64,000 nt of DNA from Bradyrhizobium australiense (GCF_013114825.1 NZ_JAAVLX010000008.1:62001-126000); one strand, 5' to 3'; positions 8,060 through 17,343 are shown, counted from the first letter of the stretch. The notes: generated by a model not told the origin, from the letters alone. Program-made: numbers and translations.

Positions 8060-8982
8060 CTTCGCTCTGCGCCCATCGCGGCGACTCGCTGCGCGTCTTC
8101 TGGCGAAAACCGGTTGCGTTCAAGATTGTCGCGCGAATTGATTTTTTCCTTCGTAACTTCTTGCAGGATAGGAAGCTTTGCGACGGCCGTAGGACGAGCA
8201 GGGTGGGTCTCCACTGTCGCTAATGGCTTGAGATAAATCGCTTCCTTGGAAAGAGAGCCATATACGAAGGGTTGCTGCTCTCGGTTTGTGGCCGCCATGA
8301 CCTCGTCGCGCACGTTCCGGAACAAGAACGATATTTCAAGACCCGGAGTTTCGATATTGCGAAGCAGAGCTGCCGTGAATGGGCTGTTTCGACCGTCGCC
8401 ATCGCTCGCTGTTGTGCCGTCCCGAGCAGCATATGCAATCAGCACGTTGTCGGAGGGTTCTGTCGGAGCCAACCCGCGAGCCACTGCCCGTGTGTTGAGC
8501 GAGCGCTTCATCTTTGCAGCAAAGGGATTATTACGACATGCATCAAGAATCACGAGACCCAGTTGCCGCGCCTTTGAAACCTGGAGACTGATCGAGCGCA
8601 GGCTGACAGCTTCGCTCTCAATGTCGGCGTCGCTGCGCAGCTCAGCATTGATCGGGATCAGCCAATTTTCGCCACCCACCTCCATGCCGTGTCCGGCATA
8701 GAATACGACGGCCATTTCGGCCCCTTCCGCAGCGCGGCCGAAATCGACAATGGCCTTACGCATTTCGTGCGCGCTGGCGTTTTTTGTCTGCATGACCTTG
8801 AAACCCAATCGCTCAAGTGCACGGCCAATGTCCGCTGCATCACGAGGCGGATTAGGTAGTTCTGGTACCTTTTCATAGGAGCCGTTGCCGATGACGAGCG
8901 CGATCCGATTCTCAGCAGATGCAGGCTGAATGAGAAGCCAAATTGAAGTGGCGACGAGGGCGGTTATTCGAACGGTTCGCAT
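7939..8982 (-). CDS. Caspase family protein (peptidase C14), frameshifted
   Basis: A secreted bacterial caspase homologue (orthocaspase). After a signal peptide (MRTVRIT... to PASA) the p20-like domain begins ENRIALVIGNGSY. The catalytic histidine is in FYAGHGMEVGG and the catalytic cysteine in ILDACRNNPF, so the dyad is intact. SPFTAALLRNIETPG follows as in rhizobial homologues. After SPEDAQRVAAMGAE this frame runs into a 41-residue tail without family features, while the true continuation lies in another frame (7442-8059). The ATG at 8982 was chosen because it starts the signal peptide and has TAGGA upstream. The protease domain may still be made without its C-terminal domain. Confidence 0.8.
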   Translation of the reverse strand: MRTVRITALVATSIWLLIQPASAENRIALVIGNGSYEKVPELPNPPRDAADIGRALERLGFKVMQTKNASAHEMRKAIVDFGRAAEGAEMAVVFYAGHGMEVGGENWLIPINAELRSDADIESEAVSLRSISLQVSKARQLGLVILDACRNNPFAAKMKRSLNTRAVARGLAPTEPSDNVLIAYAARDGTTASDGDGRNSPFTAALLRNIETPGLEISFLFRNVRDEVMAATNREQQPFVYGSLSKEAIYLKPLATVETHPARPTAVAKLPILQEVTKEKINSRDNLERNRFSPEDAQRVAAMGAERRCRPLLSGKRKATFKIFISSSWGYGHPKLDSAGELAVMRC

Positions 8983-9490
8983 CGGTACGGTCCTAACCAA
9001 CATTACGTCCGAAACTATCATCCGCGTGACCTGCGACAACAGAAAAACCAGAATTGCACACGCGAACCCACGGTTTGATGCGAACCTCCGGATTACGTGC
9101 CGAAACTGACAGCCCAATGAGCGAAAGCGTCACTCAGGACCACGTCGAGAATGCCAACATATCGCGGAGCCCGTCATCGGTCGCATTCGCACGACCCGTC
9201 GGCTAATACGGGCTGCATATTACGTGCGGAATAACAAGCGCAAGCAAACATAGCTCGGCTGAGCGAAGGTGAGATCCGGAGTTGAATTGAAGGGAGCCTC
9301 ACATATCGCTGCGCTCGTGCGGGCTGCTTGCTGCTTACTGATTTGCCTCGCATGCAAGCGCGATCTCTTACCGCGGCCCGCGACAAATCAACCTAAAGGG
9401 CAAATCAATTCTGATTTTCCGAAATCGTGTCAAGACCAGGAACCAAAAAGAATCAAAAATATTTCGCTTAACGCGAGAGGCAAATCAGTC
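8983..9490. other. Gene-poor region upstream of caspase gene
   Basis: About 500 bases with no open frame that shows a ribosome-binding site, recognisable domain or believable composition. Base content falls toward AT near 9390-9480. It probably contains the caspase promoter at its left end. I see nothing else to name. Confidence 0.5.
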
Positions 9491-9960
9491 GCATAACTCC
9501 GCCCGTCTCACCCGATGGAGGGGCGGCTCGCGATCGTCACGAACGTGTGGTGAGATGCGGTGGACGCTAATGGCGCGCTAGACGTACGCGCCGGAAGCGT
9601 ACGGCGAAGTCGTGTGGTCCTGATGTCGCGGTGCTGGCATTAAGTTGCGCAGATTTCATTTTGCGCAGCGACGGTGGCAAAAGAGCCGTTCACCGGGGAG
9701 AGCTCGAAGTAAGCCGTAAAGCCATTGCGCAGGGAAGGCCGGGATGCTCCCGCTGTACCTGTATGCTCGTGTGCGCGTTCTTAGTGCGCAATTGCACACG
9801 AGACCGCGGGTGCAGCAAGCACCCGGTCTTCCCTGCGCCCTCTGAACAAGAGGGCGGGAAGTTGATGGCAAAGCTCGGACAGTTCATGTCGCGAGATCGC
9901 GAAATCATACTCAGTCGTCGTCACCCGCGACTTGTCCGCCGAAGCTCATCAAGCGAAGGC
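9491..9960. repeat. Degenerate, highly structured Bradyrhizobium-type repeat
   Basis: Nested inverted repeats: arms 9727-9743 and 9822-9838 pair in 16 of 17 positions, inner arms CTCGTGTGC (9766-9774) / GCACACGAG (9794-9802) are perfect, and small hairpins follow at GGGTGC/GCACCC (9808-9824) and GCCCTCT/AGAGGGC (9837-9855). The left part (CGCATAACTCCGCCCGTC, GGGGCGGCTCGCGATCGTC) resembles from memory a repeat scattered through Bradyrhizobium genomes. The open frame crossing it (9631-9966) shows no protein features. It could be a mobile-element remnant or a structured RNA. Confidence 0.6.
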
Positions 9961-10068
9961 AGGTGACCCAGTATTCTAGAGGCGTCCATGATTGAACCGA
10001 GAAGCCGCGGCGTACTGGATCCCCGCCTGCGCGGGAACGACGACAGTGTGTTGCGTCGCTACCTCCCC

Positions 10069-10182
10069 GTCATTGCGAGCCAACGGGGTCGCGTGAATGC
10101 GCGCCCGATGACAGGCTCCGCGAAGCAATCCACTCTTTCTTTGTGTGGTGAAATGGATTGCTTCGCTTCGCTCGCAATGACG
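10069..10182. repeat. Palindromic repeat, GTCATTGCGAGC family
   Basis: Ends GTCATTGCGAGC and GCTCGCAATGAC are inverted, with inner GCGAAGCAATCCA / TGGATTGCTTCGC arms. The same element occurs at 22165, 37478 and 40253. A fragment of another common repeat (GGATCCCCGCCTGCGCGGG, from 10017) lies just before it. It sits between the structured repeat and the amidotransferase gene. Confidence 0.82.
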
Positions 10183-10214
10183 GCGCGGCGTTACTCCTTC
10201 GCCTTCACAAAGGC

Positions 10215-10985
10215 TTATGCCGCGCGCGTGTGCGCTTTGAGCGCGGCCCCGAACGCCTCGAACAGCTTGCGATTGATCGGATTGCGCTGCGGGTCGTACT
10301 CGGCGTGCCACTGCACACCGAGCGCAAACGCTGGCGCGTCCGCGATCCGGATCGCTTCGATGGTGCCGTCCTCGGCAATACCTTCGATGACGACGCGCTT
10401 CCCCGGTTCAAGGATGCCTTGCCCGTGCAGCGAGTTCACCCGGATGGTTTCGCAGCCGAGCAGGTTTGCGAAGGTGCCGCCCGGCGTGAGGTGGACGTCG
10501 TGGCGGTCGGCAAAGACCACTGTCGGGTCGGGATGGATTTCGCCATTTTCCAGCCTCGGCATGCGGTGGTTCATGCGGCCGGGAATTTCGCGGATTTCCG
10601 GATGCAGCGAGCCGCCGAAGGCGACGTTCATTTCCTGCAGGCCGCGGCAAATGCCGAAAATGGGAACGCCGCGGGCAATGCAGGCCTCGGTCAGCGCCAG
10701 CGCGACGTCGTCGCGGTGGATGTCGTAGGGCTCGTGCTTCTCATGCGGCTCGGTCTTGAAGCGCGTCGGATGGACATTGGCCCGCGCCCCGGTCAGCACG
10801 ATACCATCGACAACGTCGAGAAGCGCGCCGATGTCGGTAATCTCGGGCGACCCGGCAAACATCAGCGGCAGTGCACCCGCAACATCGGTGACCGCGCGCA
10901 AATTGCGCTCTCCGACCATCTGGGTCTGGAAACGATTTTCGACGCGATAGGCGTTCCCGATCACACCGACCACGGGCCGTCTCAT
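10215..10985 (-). CDS. Class I glutamine amidotransferase, peptidase C26 (PuuD-like)
   Basis: A 256-residue gamma-glutamyl-gamma-aminobutyrate hydrolase family protein. The nucleophile elbow GICRGLQEMNVAFGG carries the catalytic cysteine, and QWHAEYD near the C-terminus supplies the His-x-Glu pair of the triad. GIVLTGARANVHP is the usual oxyanion-side segment. Family members cleave gamma-glutamyl amides such as gamma-glutamyl-GABA in putrescine use. No puu genes are adjacent, so the substrate is uncertain. The ATG at 10985 gives the standard MRRPVVGVIGN start. Upstream in-frame codons lack family similarity. Confidence 0.88.
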   Translation of the reverse strand: MRRPVVGVIGNAYRVENRFQTQMVGERNLRAVTDVAGALPLMFAGSPEITDIGALLDVVDGIVLTGARANVHPTRFKTEPHEKHEPYDIHRDDVALALTEACIARGVPIFGICRGLQEMNVAFGGSLHPEIREIPGRMNHRMPRLENGEIHPDPTVVFADRHDVHLTPGGTFANLLGCETIRVNSLHGQGILEPGKRVVIEGIAEDGTIEAIRIADAPAFALGVQWHAEYDPQRNPINRKLFEAFGAALKAHTRAA

Positions 10986-11108
10986 CGCACGTTTTCCGCT
11001 GTCATCGTCCTGTGCAAGGATATTCTGGGTTGGGCCATGATTGCAGAAGATAATGCCTGCGAGGCGGCAGCGGATCAATATCCGGCAGCGGTCTGCGGGC
11101 CTGCCCTG

Positions 11109-11804
11109 CTATTTTCGCGTGAAAGCCTCCCGGGCGTCGATTCCGTCGACCCCGGGCAAACCGGCCGCCCGGAGCGCCGCAGCAGCCGAATTGCCGGCAT
11201 CACCCAGCCACGGCAGTTTCGCCTGAATTCCACGCGTAACCGGCTCGCCCAGCGCGCCGCCGAAATCGAGCGGCCAATATCCGTTCGGCACCACTTCGGC
11301 CGATATCGGCTGAAGGCGATAGCCCTTGCCGAGCACGGCCTCGGCATCGTCGGGCGGCACCACCTTCGCGCTTCCCGGCACGGTCGGATCGGCAAAAGTG
11401 ACGAGCACCGGGATCAGCGCATCCTTTACCGGCACCACGCCAGTCAGCCGGCTCATCTCGTTGAACGAGACCCGCTTGCCGGCCGCCGCCCCATAGGCGC
11501 GCAATGCCACATAATTCACGTCATCAAGCACGAGCTTGCTGTCGATATGCGCGAGCAGCGCGACGAGGTTCTTGCCCTGGCCAAGATCGACGAAAATGGC
11601 GTCGCCAACGGTCCGGGTCTGACCGCGCCGGGTGTAGCTGCGGTCGGGGTGAACCGCCACCACGCCAGATGCCGACTTGCGCCCCTCCGGCGTCTCGACC
11701 TCGACCGTCAGACGATATTTGTGGGCGGGACGGTTGATTCTGATCTGGTCGCCGATCACCAGCACTGCCAGCAGCGCAATCGGGCCGAACCATCTAGAAT
11801 TCAT
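11109..11804 (-). CDS. Conserved hypothetical membrane-anchored protein
   Basis: 231 residues, not recognised. The N-terminus (MNSRWFGPIALLAVLVIGDQI) is a single hydrophobic anchor or uncleaved signal, followed by a soluble domain that opens with KYRLTVEVETPEG, beta-rich in appearance, so it is probably periplasmic. It contains no cysteine, metal motif or catalytic signature I can name. It is divergent from the AI-2E family gene (149 bases apart) and follows the amidotransferase in the same direction, about 120 bases upstream of it. Confidence 0.7.
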   Translation of the reverse strand: MNSRWFGPIALLAVLVIGDQIRINRPAHKYRLTVEVETPEGRKSASGVVAVHPDRSYTRRGQTRTVGDAIFVDLGQGKNLVALLAHIDSKLVLDDVNYVALRAYGAAAGKRVSFNEMSRLTGVVPVKDALIPVLVTFADPTVPGSAKVVPPDDAEAVLGKGYRLQPISAEVVPNGYWPLDFGGALGEPVTRGIQAKLPWLGDAGNSAAAALRAAGLPGVDGIDAREAFTRK

Positions 11805-11952
11805 CTCATCCTCGCCGGCGCCAAGTCGGATTCATGCACCGCTTGGCATATCGAATGCGGCAGCGTCAAACCGGCGCGCCCGCTCCCGCTTGATCCCGGC
11901 AGCGTTTTTGGCGAAAGACTGGCTGGCCAATATTCTGCGAGAAGGAATCAAC

Positions 11953-13083
11953 GTGACAGGTCCGGCTGACAATCGCCTTCAGGCCCGCAATGATCTGGCG
12001 TGGGCGATATCGGTCGGCGGCATCGGGGTCGTGCTGTTCGCCGCGCTGCTGGTGTTCACCTGGCAGTTCGCCGCGACGCTGTTTCTGATCTTTTCCGGTA
12101 TCCTGCTCGGCGTCACCCTCAACGCCATGAGCAACCTGCTTGGACGCGTGGTGCGGCTACCGCATGCGCTGCGCCTGACGATGGTCTGCCTGGTGGTCGC
12201 GGGCATGCTGTCGGGCATCGTCTTCCTCGGCGGCAGCACGATCGCCCAGCAGACGACGGCATTAAGCAGCACGCTCAAATCGCAACTCGTCAACGTCAAA
12301 GGTTTTCTGGAACGGAACGGCATCGACACCAGCTTTTTCGATTTCGGCACCCTGTCATCGACGTCGGATGATGGCGCGCCGGCGCCCGCCGCGACGTCGA
12401 CGCCGCACACGCTTCCCAGCGCCGGCACCATTGCGGCCAGCGGCGGCGCCATCTTCAGCCAGAGCCTGAAACTGATTCTGGGCACCGCCAGCGCGGTCGG
12501 AAACTTCTTCATCGTGCTATTCCTGGGTATCGCCTTCGCGACCCAGCCAAGCGTCTACCGCAACGGACTACTGTTCATGGCGCCCGCAAAACATCGCGTG
12601 CGCGCGGTTGCGATCGTCGACCGGATCGGCGAGACGCTGGAGCGCTGGCTGATCGCGCAGATCATCACCATGGTCGCGGTGTTTCTGGTGACCTGGATCG
12701 GGCTGTCGATCATCGGAATCCAGAGCTCGTTCATCCTCGGCATCCAGGCAGGTCTTCTCGCCTTCATCCCGACGGTCGGCGCCATCCTCGGCGGGCTGAT
12801 CGTGGTGCTGGCGAGCCTCGCGTCGGGATGGGTCGCGGGGCTCTCCGCCTTCATCCTGTTCCTCGGCGTGCACGCGCTGGAGAGCTACGTGCTGACGCCA
12901 ATCATTCAGCGGCAGGCGCTGGATATTCCGCCAGCCACGCTGTTTGCATTCCAGATCCTGCTCGGCGTCGTGTTCGGCATTTGGGGGCTTGCGCTCGCGC
13001 TACCGCTGATGGCGATCGCCAAGGTCATGATCGACCATTTCAAGGCGGAAGGCGCGCCCGCCGTCATCACGACGGCGGCCTGA
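11953..13083 (+). CDS. AI-2E family transporter (PerM-like)
   Basis: A 376-residue multi-pass inner-membrane protein. Hydrophobic segments are grouped as in the family: a pair near the start (VGGIGVVLFAALLVFTW, TLFLIFSGILLGVTL), one at about 80 residues, a hydrophilic and Ala/Pro-rich periplasmic insertion (PAPAATSTPHTLP), then five segments with LGIQAGLLAFIPTVGAILGG and the closing LPLMAIAKVMIDHF. The GTG at 11953 with GAAGGAA upstream is the best start; reading further upstream gives non-hydrophobic sequence overlapping the divergent gene. The family name does not prove autoinducer export; some members are ion antiporters. Confidence 0.88.
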   Translation: MTGPADNRLQARNDLAWAISVGGIGVVLFAALLVFTWQFAATLFLIFSGILLGVTLNAMSNLLGRVVRLPHALRLTMVCLVVAGMLSGIVFLGGSTIAQQTTALSSTLKSQLVNVKGFLERNGIDTSFFDFGTLSSTSDDGAPAPAATSTPHTLPSAGTIAASGGAIFSQSLKLILGTASAVGNFFIVLFLGIAFATQPSVYRNGLLFMAPAKHRVRAVAIVDRIGETLERWLIAQIITMVAVFLVTWIGLSIIGIQSSFILGIQAGLLAFIPTVGAILGGLIVVLASLASGWVAGLSAFILFLGVHALESYVLTPIIQRQALDIPPATLFAFQILLGVVFGIWGLALALPLMAIAKVMIDHFKAEGAPAVITTAA

Positions 13084-13089
13084 ACGGTG

Positions 13090-13392
13090 TCAGTCCGCCG
13101 TGGTCAGCACCGTCTCGGTATGCTCGACCTCCGGCGGCGAAGCAAAATACGGCCCGACCAGCGCGCGCCAGGCGGTGAAGTCTTCCGAGCCGCGAAAATC
13201 GACGGTGTGGTTTTCCAGCGTCTCCCACTTCGCCACCAGCCGGTACCGCTGCGGCTTCTCGATCGACTTGTGCAGTTCAAATCCCTTGCCGCCTTTGGCG
13301 CGCAGGAACAGCGGGCGTGCCTTGGCAACGGCCGATTCAAAATCCTTCTCGGTGCCCGGCTTGACGTCGATTTGTGCGATTTCGGTGATCAT
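13090..13392 (-). CDS. Antibiotic biosynthesis monooxygenase domain protein
   Basis: A 100-residue single-domain ABM-fold protein. ITEIAQIDVKPGTEKDFESAV, the central RCxxF-like region (KGFELHKSIEKPQRYRLVAKWETLENH) and the closing FRGSEDFTAWRALVGPYFASPPEVEH are the normal family order. Such dimeric ferredoxin-like proteins act as cofactor-free oxygenases, heme-degrading enzymes or stress proteins; no substrate can be assigned here. It converges with the AI-2E family gene, with only six bases between the stops. Confidence 0.85.
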   Translation of the reverse strand: MITEIAQIDVKPGTEKDFESAVAKARPLFLRAKGGKGFELHKSIEKPQRYRLVAKWETLENHTVDFRGSEDFTAWRALVGPYFASPPEVEHTETVLTTAD

Positions 13393-13599
13393 TTGGATTA
13401 CGCCCTCTCGTGAGAATTGGCGTGTCTAACCCAGCCGCCTTAAAAGCAAAAGGCAGATGCGTTGCTGCGATGCAGGGTAGCCTCGATGCCAGAAGCGTGA
13501 GGAAATCGCGCGCGTGACATGCTCCCGCCGCAACCCTGGTCTGGTGTAGGCTCGCGCCAAACAACGAGCGACAAGCTCACGGTCATGGGGAGAGAAATG

Positions 13600-15753
13600 A
13601 TGAACCTCGGTCGGATCCTGTTCTCCCTCACCCTGGCTGCGGCGGCAAGTGGACTGAGCTTGATGGCGGCGCCATCACATGCGCAGCAACCAGCGGCGGT
13701 CGCCATCGACGATGACGATATCGGCGGCGTGGTGCGCGGACCGAACGGGCCGGAGGCCGGCGTCTGGGTGATCGCGGAGACCACCGAATTGCCGACGAAA
13801 TTCGCCAAGATCGTCGTCACTGACGATCAGGGACGCTACGTGATCCCGGACCTGCCGCCGAACGTCAACTACGCGATCTGGGTGCGCGGCTACGGGCTGG
13901 TGGATTCGCCCAAGCTGCGGGCCAAGCCCGGCCAGCAGGTCGATCTCACGGCAGTCCCGGCGCCGAACGAGGCGGCAGCCGCCCACTACTACTCGGCGAT
14001 CTATTGGTACACGATGATGAAGATCCCGCCGGCAAAGGACTTTGGCGGCTCTACCGAGATCCCGAAAGAGATCACGCAGGACATCTGGCGTCAGCGGATG
14101 AACAATGTGGACTGCATTGGTTGCCATCAGCTCGGCCAGGAATCCACCCGCACGATCCCGGCCGCGTTCGGCGAATTCAAATCGGGCGAGGAAGCCTGGA
14201 TGCGCCGCGTCTCCTCAGGGCAAACAGGCGAATGGATGGTAAACCGGCTCGCCGGGCAAATGGGCGGCGTGCCGTTCAAATATTTCGGCGACTGGACCGA
14301 CCGGGTCGCCAAGGGCGAACTGCCGAAAGCCAAGCCGCCGCGGCCGACCGGCATCGAGCGCAACGTCGTCATCTCGTCGTGGGAATGGGCGACCGAAAAA
14401 CACTTCGTCCACGACCTGATTTCCTCGGACCGTCGTTATCCCACGGTCAACGCCTACGGCCCGCTGTACGGAGCGAACGAATACTCGTCGGACGACATGC
14501 CGATCCTCGATCCGAAGGCGCACAAGGTGACGTTCTCCAAAATGCCGGTCGCCGATCCCAATGCGCCGGAGTCGTTCGGTCCTCCGCTGCATGGCACCGC
14601 CCTCCTCAATCCGGTGAGCCCCTCCGCCTATTGGGGCGAGGAAAAGATCTGGAGCCAACGGGCCAACAATCACAACAGCATGTTGGACAAGAAGGGCCGT
14701 CTCTGGCTGGCGGCAGCGGTGCGAGGCATCGAAAATCCGGCGTACTGCCGGAAGGGGTCAGCTCATCCGTCGGCTAAGGCCTTCCCGCTCGAACGCTCGG
14801 GCCGGCAAGTGTCGGTGTTCGATCCCAAGACCCTGAAATACAGCTTCATCGATACCTGCTTCGGCACCCATCACCCGCAGTTCGGCTACGATGCCGACGA
14901 TACATTATGGCTCTCGGGGACGGGCCCCGTTGCCGGCTGGATCAACACCAAGCTGTGGGATGAGACCGGCGATGCCGTCAAGTCGCAGGGCTGGGCGCCG
15001 TTCGTGCTCGACACCAACGGCAACGGCAAGGTCGACGAATATACCGAGCCAGGCAAGCCGGCAGAGGCCGGCAAGGACATGCGGATCGCGGGCTCGGGCC
15101 CCTATGCGGTGATGCCGCATCCGACCGACGGCTCGGTCTGGTACACCGTCAACGTGTTCGTCGGTCCACCCGGCTTCCTGCGCTTCGATCCCAAGACCAA
15201 GCTGTCGGAATTCTATGCCATCCCGAAGGAAGGTATCGGCGTTCGCGGCGGCGACATCGACAAGAACGGCGTGCTCTGGGGCTCGGGCTCGAACGGCAGC
15301 CTCATCCGCTTCGACCGCAGCAAATGCAAGGCGCCGCTCAATGGGCCGGATGCGACCGGCCATCACTGTTCGGAAGGCTTCTCATTCTACAAATACCCGG
15401 GACCCGGCTTCGAGGGCTTCGAGACCTCCAGCGCCGAGGCGAGCTACTACACCTGGGTCGATCACCACAACACGGTCGGCCTCGGCGAGAATATCCCGAT
15501 CTCCACCGCGAATCTCAATGACGGCTTCGTCGCCTTCAAGGACGGGCAGATGGTGATGCTGCGCATTCCCTATCCGCTCGGCTTTTTCGCCAAAGGGCTC
15601 GACGGGCGCATTGACGATCCCGGCGCAGGCTGGAAAGGCCGTGGGCTCTGGAGCTCCAGCGGCGATCGTACACCTTGGTTGATGGAGGGCGGCAAGGGCT
15701 CAAAACCGCGGGCGGTGCATATTCAAGTACGCCCTGATCCGTTGGCGAAGTGA
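13600..15753 (+). CDS. Exported heme-motif beta-propeller protein (Vgb-like)
   Basis: About 717 residues. The signal peptide ends at SHAQ. Residues roughly 40-120 form a carboxypeptidase-regulatory-like domain (GVVRGPNGPEAGVWVIAET, VTDDQGRYVIPDLPPNVNYAIWVRGYGL). CIGCH at 172-176 is a single c-type heme site. The rest has repeated propeller-like segments (DKKGRLWLAA, DADDTLWLSG, PTDGSVWYTVN, DKNGVLWGSGSNG) similar to the streptogramin lyase family. I infer a periplasmic redox or dehydrogenase-like protein. SD GGGAG precedes two adjacent ATGs at 13597 and 13600; spacing favours the second. No cytochrome partner is adjacent. Confidence 0.82.
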   Translation: MNLGRILFSLTLAAAASGLSLMAAPSHAQQPAAVAIDDDDIGGVVRGPNGPEAGVWVIAETTELPTKFAKIVVTDDQGRYVIPDLPPNVNYAIWVRGYGLVDSPKLRAKPGQQVDLTAVPAPNEAAAAHYYSAIYWYTMMKIPPAKDFGGSTEIPKEITQDIWRQRMNNVDCIGCHQLGQESTRTIPAAFGEFKSGEEAWMRRVSSGQTGEWMVNRLAGQMGGVPFKYFGDWTDRVAKGELPKAKPPRPTGIERNVVISSWEWATEKHFVHDLISSDRRYPTVNAYGPLYGANEYSSDDMPILDPKAHKVTFSKMPVADPNAPESFGPPLHGTALLNPVSPSAYWGEEKIWSQRANNHNSMLDKKGRLWLAAAVRGIENPAYCRKGSAHPSAKAFPLERSGRQVSVFDPKTLKYSFIDTCFGTHHPQFGYDADDTLWLSGTGPVAGWINTKLWDETGDAVKSQGWAPFVLDTNGNGKVDEYTEPGKPAEAGKDMRIAGSGPYAVMPHPTDGSVWYTVNVFVGPPGFLRFDPKTKLSEFYAIPKEGIGVRGGDIDKNGVLWGSGSNGSLIRFDRSKCKAPLNGPDATGHHCSEGFSFYKYPGPGFEGFETSSAEASYYTWVDHHNTVGLGENIPISTANLNDGFVAFKDGQMVMLRIPYPLGFFAKGLDGRIDDPGAGWKGRGLWSSSGDRTPWLMEGGKGSKPRAVHIQVRPDPLAK

Positions 15754-15769
15754 GAGTGAGGATGAGCGG

Positions 15770-16006
15770 CTAGCCGAGCAGCAGCGCCGTGCCGGCGACC
15801 ATCAGCGCACAGCCGACGAACAGGATGGCAGGCCAGCGCATTCTGCGCTGAACGTAACGCCCCTGCGCACGGCGCTCGGTGATGAGCGCCGTCTCGAATT
15901 CTTCGGAGGACGAGAACATGCAACCGAAACCGCCGCGGGTGGAGGCTGCGGCCGCTTCGAGCGACATCAGGGCAGCCTGTGGGTTTCGCCTGCGGGATGA
16001 ATCCAT
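15770..16006 (-). CDS. Small membrane protein, hypothetical
   Basis: 78 residues. A charged N-terminal part (MDSSRRRNPQAALMSLEAAAAS) and a linker precede one C-terminal membrane segment (WPAILFVGCALMVAGTALLLG) that reaches the end, giving a tail-anchored look. It converges with the heme-propeller gene, 16 bases between stops. No family recognised. Function unknown. Confidence 0.55.
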   Translation of the reverse strand: MDSSRRRNPQAALMSLEAAAASTRGGFGCMFSSSEEFETALITERRAQGRYVQRRMRWPAILFVGCALMVAGTALLLG

Positions 16007-16125
16007 GACGCAGATGATATGAACGGAATGGTAAACGGCAGGTTACCGGCAGGCCCTGTCCTATGGAGAGCGATCCAAAGTGTTGGATCAATCTTCCGAG
16101 ATATCGCCTTGTTTGAGCAGGACGT

Positions 16126-17343
16126 TCAAGTCGTCGCCGGCACCTGGTATTGCGAAGCCGCGCTCCCGGCGGTCTTGCGCCGCCACTTCTCGAGCGACAG
16201 CGGCAGCTCTTCCGCGGCCTCGACGCGGTTGCGGCCGCCGCGCTTGGCCCGATAGAGCGCCGTGTCGGCCGCCGCCAGCAACACATCGAGCTCCGTGCCC
16301 GCCGGACCGCCGGCGACGCCGATGCTGACGGTGGTGTCGACCGGGCCTTCCTCGCAGACGATGTTGGACGCCTCGAACGCCTCGCGTACGCGCTCGGCCA
16401 CGATCACGCCCTCTTCCAGTGGACATGCCAATAACGCTGCGAACTCCTCGCCGCCGATGCGCCCGGACAGATCGCTGATGCGCAAATTGCTGATCACGAC
16501 GGTGGAGAACAATTTGAGGATCTCGTCGCCCGCGGGATGGCCGAAGCGGTCGTTGATGCTCTTGAAGTGATCGATGTCGAAAATCATCACCGTCACCGGC
16601 CGCCCGGCGGCGGCCTCGCGTTCGATCACCCGGTTGCAGGCTTCCGTAAAACCGCGGCGGTTCAACATACCGCTCAACGGATCGACCGAGGCCGCGGTCT
16701 TGTGCACCGTCACGGCACGATCCGACACCAGCATGAAGATCACGAACACAGTGCCGATCGCATACAAGATCAGTTCGATCGAGAATGCCGTCACCCATAT
16801 GCTGCTGGTAAAGGTCTCGTCATGCGGGCGCAGCAGGCTGCCGAGCAGGATCGGCAGCGCCAGCACGCAACCATGCATGATAGGCACGGCAATCGTCGGC
16901 CAGCGCTTTTGCATCGTCCGCCGCCGTTCGCTCCACAATTCGGAAGCCGTCAACCCGGCATAGATCGCGACGATCGCCGCACCGACAATCAGCCGCATCG
17001 CGGGATTCAGAGATGGCAAAGCCAGCACCGTGCCGACCCAGGCGATCGCGCCAAAGAACAGCCCCGGCAGATTGGGCTTGCGGCCGTGGAATACCCGCGA
17101 GGCGTTCCAAACCATGCCGCAGGCCACGAAGCCAAGCGCATGCAGCGTCAGCAACAGCGGCTCGCCGAGTGTAGCGCCGCCCACGGTCCAGATCGCCACC
17201 GACGATGCGCCAAGCAGATAGGCCGTCCCCCACCACTTCAAGGCTGGAATGTTTTCCTGCTTGCCGAACAGCACCAGCATGGCCCCGAGCATGCCTGCGA
17301 CCATCGTGGCAAATACATACAGCGTGGAAGTATCGAACGACAT
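16126..17343 (-). CDS. Diguanylate cyclase (GGDEF)
   Basis: 405 residues. About six hydrophobic segments fill the first half, so the sensor is embedded in the inner membrane. The cyclase domain starts near VDPLSGMLNRRGF and contains FDIDHFKSINDRFGH and the active site GGEEF, with the inhibitory RxxD site (RISD) five residues before it. It should make cyclic di-GMP from GTP and be product-inhibited. There is no EAL domain. A short charged tail (EKWRRKT) follows. It stands alone, 240 bases downstream of rpsI in the same direction but after the rpsI terminator. Confidence 0.92.
   Translation of the reverse strand: MSFDTSTLYVFATMVAGMLGAMLVLFGKQENIPALKWWGTAYLLGASSVAIWTVGGATLGEPLLLTLHALGFVACGMVWNASRVFHGRKPNLPGLFFGAIAWVGTVLALPSLNPAMRLIVGAAIVAIYAGLTASELWSERRRTMQKRWPTIAVPIMHGCVLALPILLGSLLRPHDETFTSSIWVTAFSIELILYAIGTVFVIFMLVSDRAVTVHKTAASVDPLSGMLNRRGFTEACNRVIEREAAAGRPVTVMIFDIDHFKSINDRFGHPAGDEILKLFSTVVISNLRISDLSGRIGGEEFAALLACPLEEGVIVAERVREAFEASNIVCEEGPVDTTVSIGVAGGPAGTELDVLLAAADTALYRAKRGGRNRVEAAEELPLSLEKWRRKTAGSAASQYQVPATT

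Noticed and set aside
9631..9966. 111-residue open frame in the structured repeat
   Set aside because: Follows the palindromic arms of the repeat; Cys/Arg-rich translation without features; typical false gene of this repeat type.
10158..11969. 603-residue open frame on the plus strand
   Set aside because: Covers the amidotransferase and the conserved minus-strand gene in antisense; composition rich in Arg/His/Asp and without motifs.
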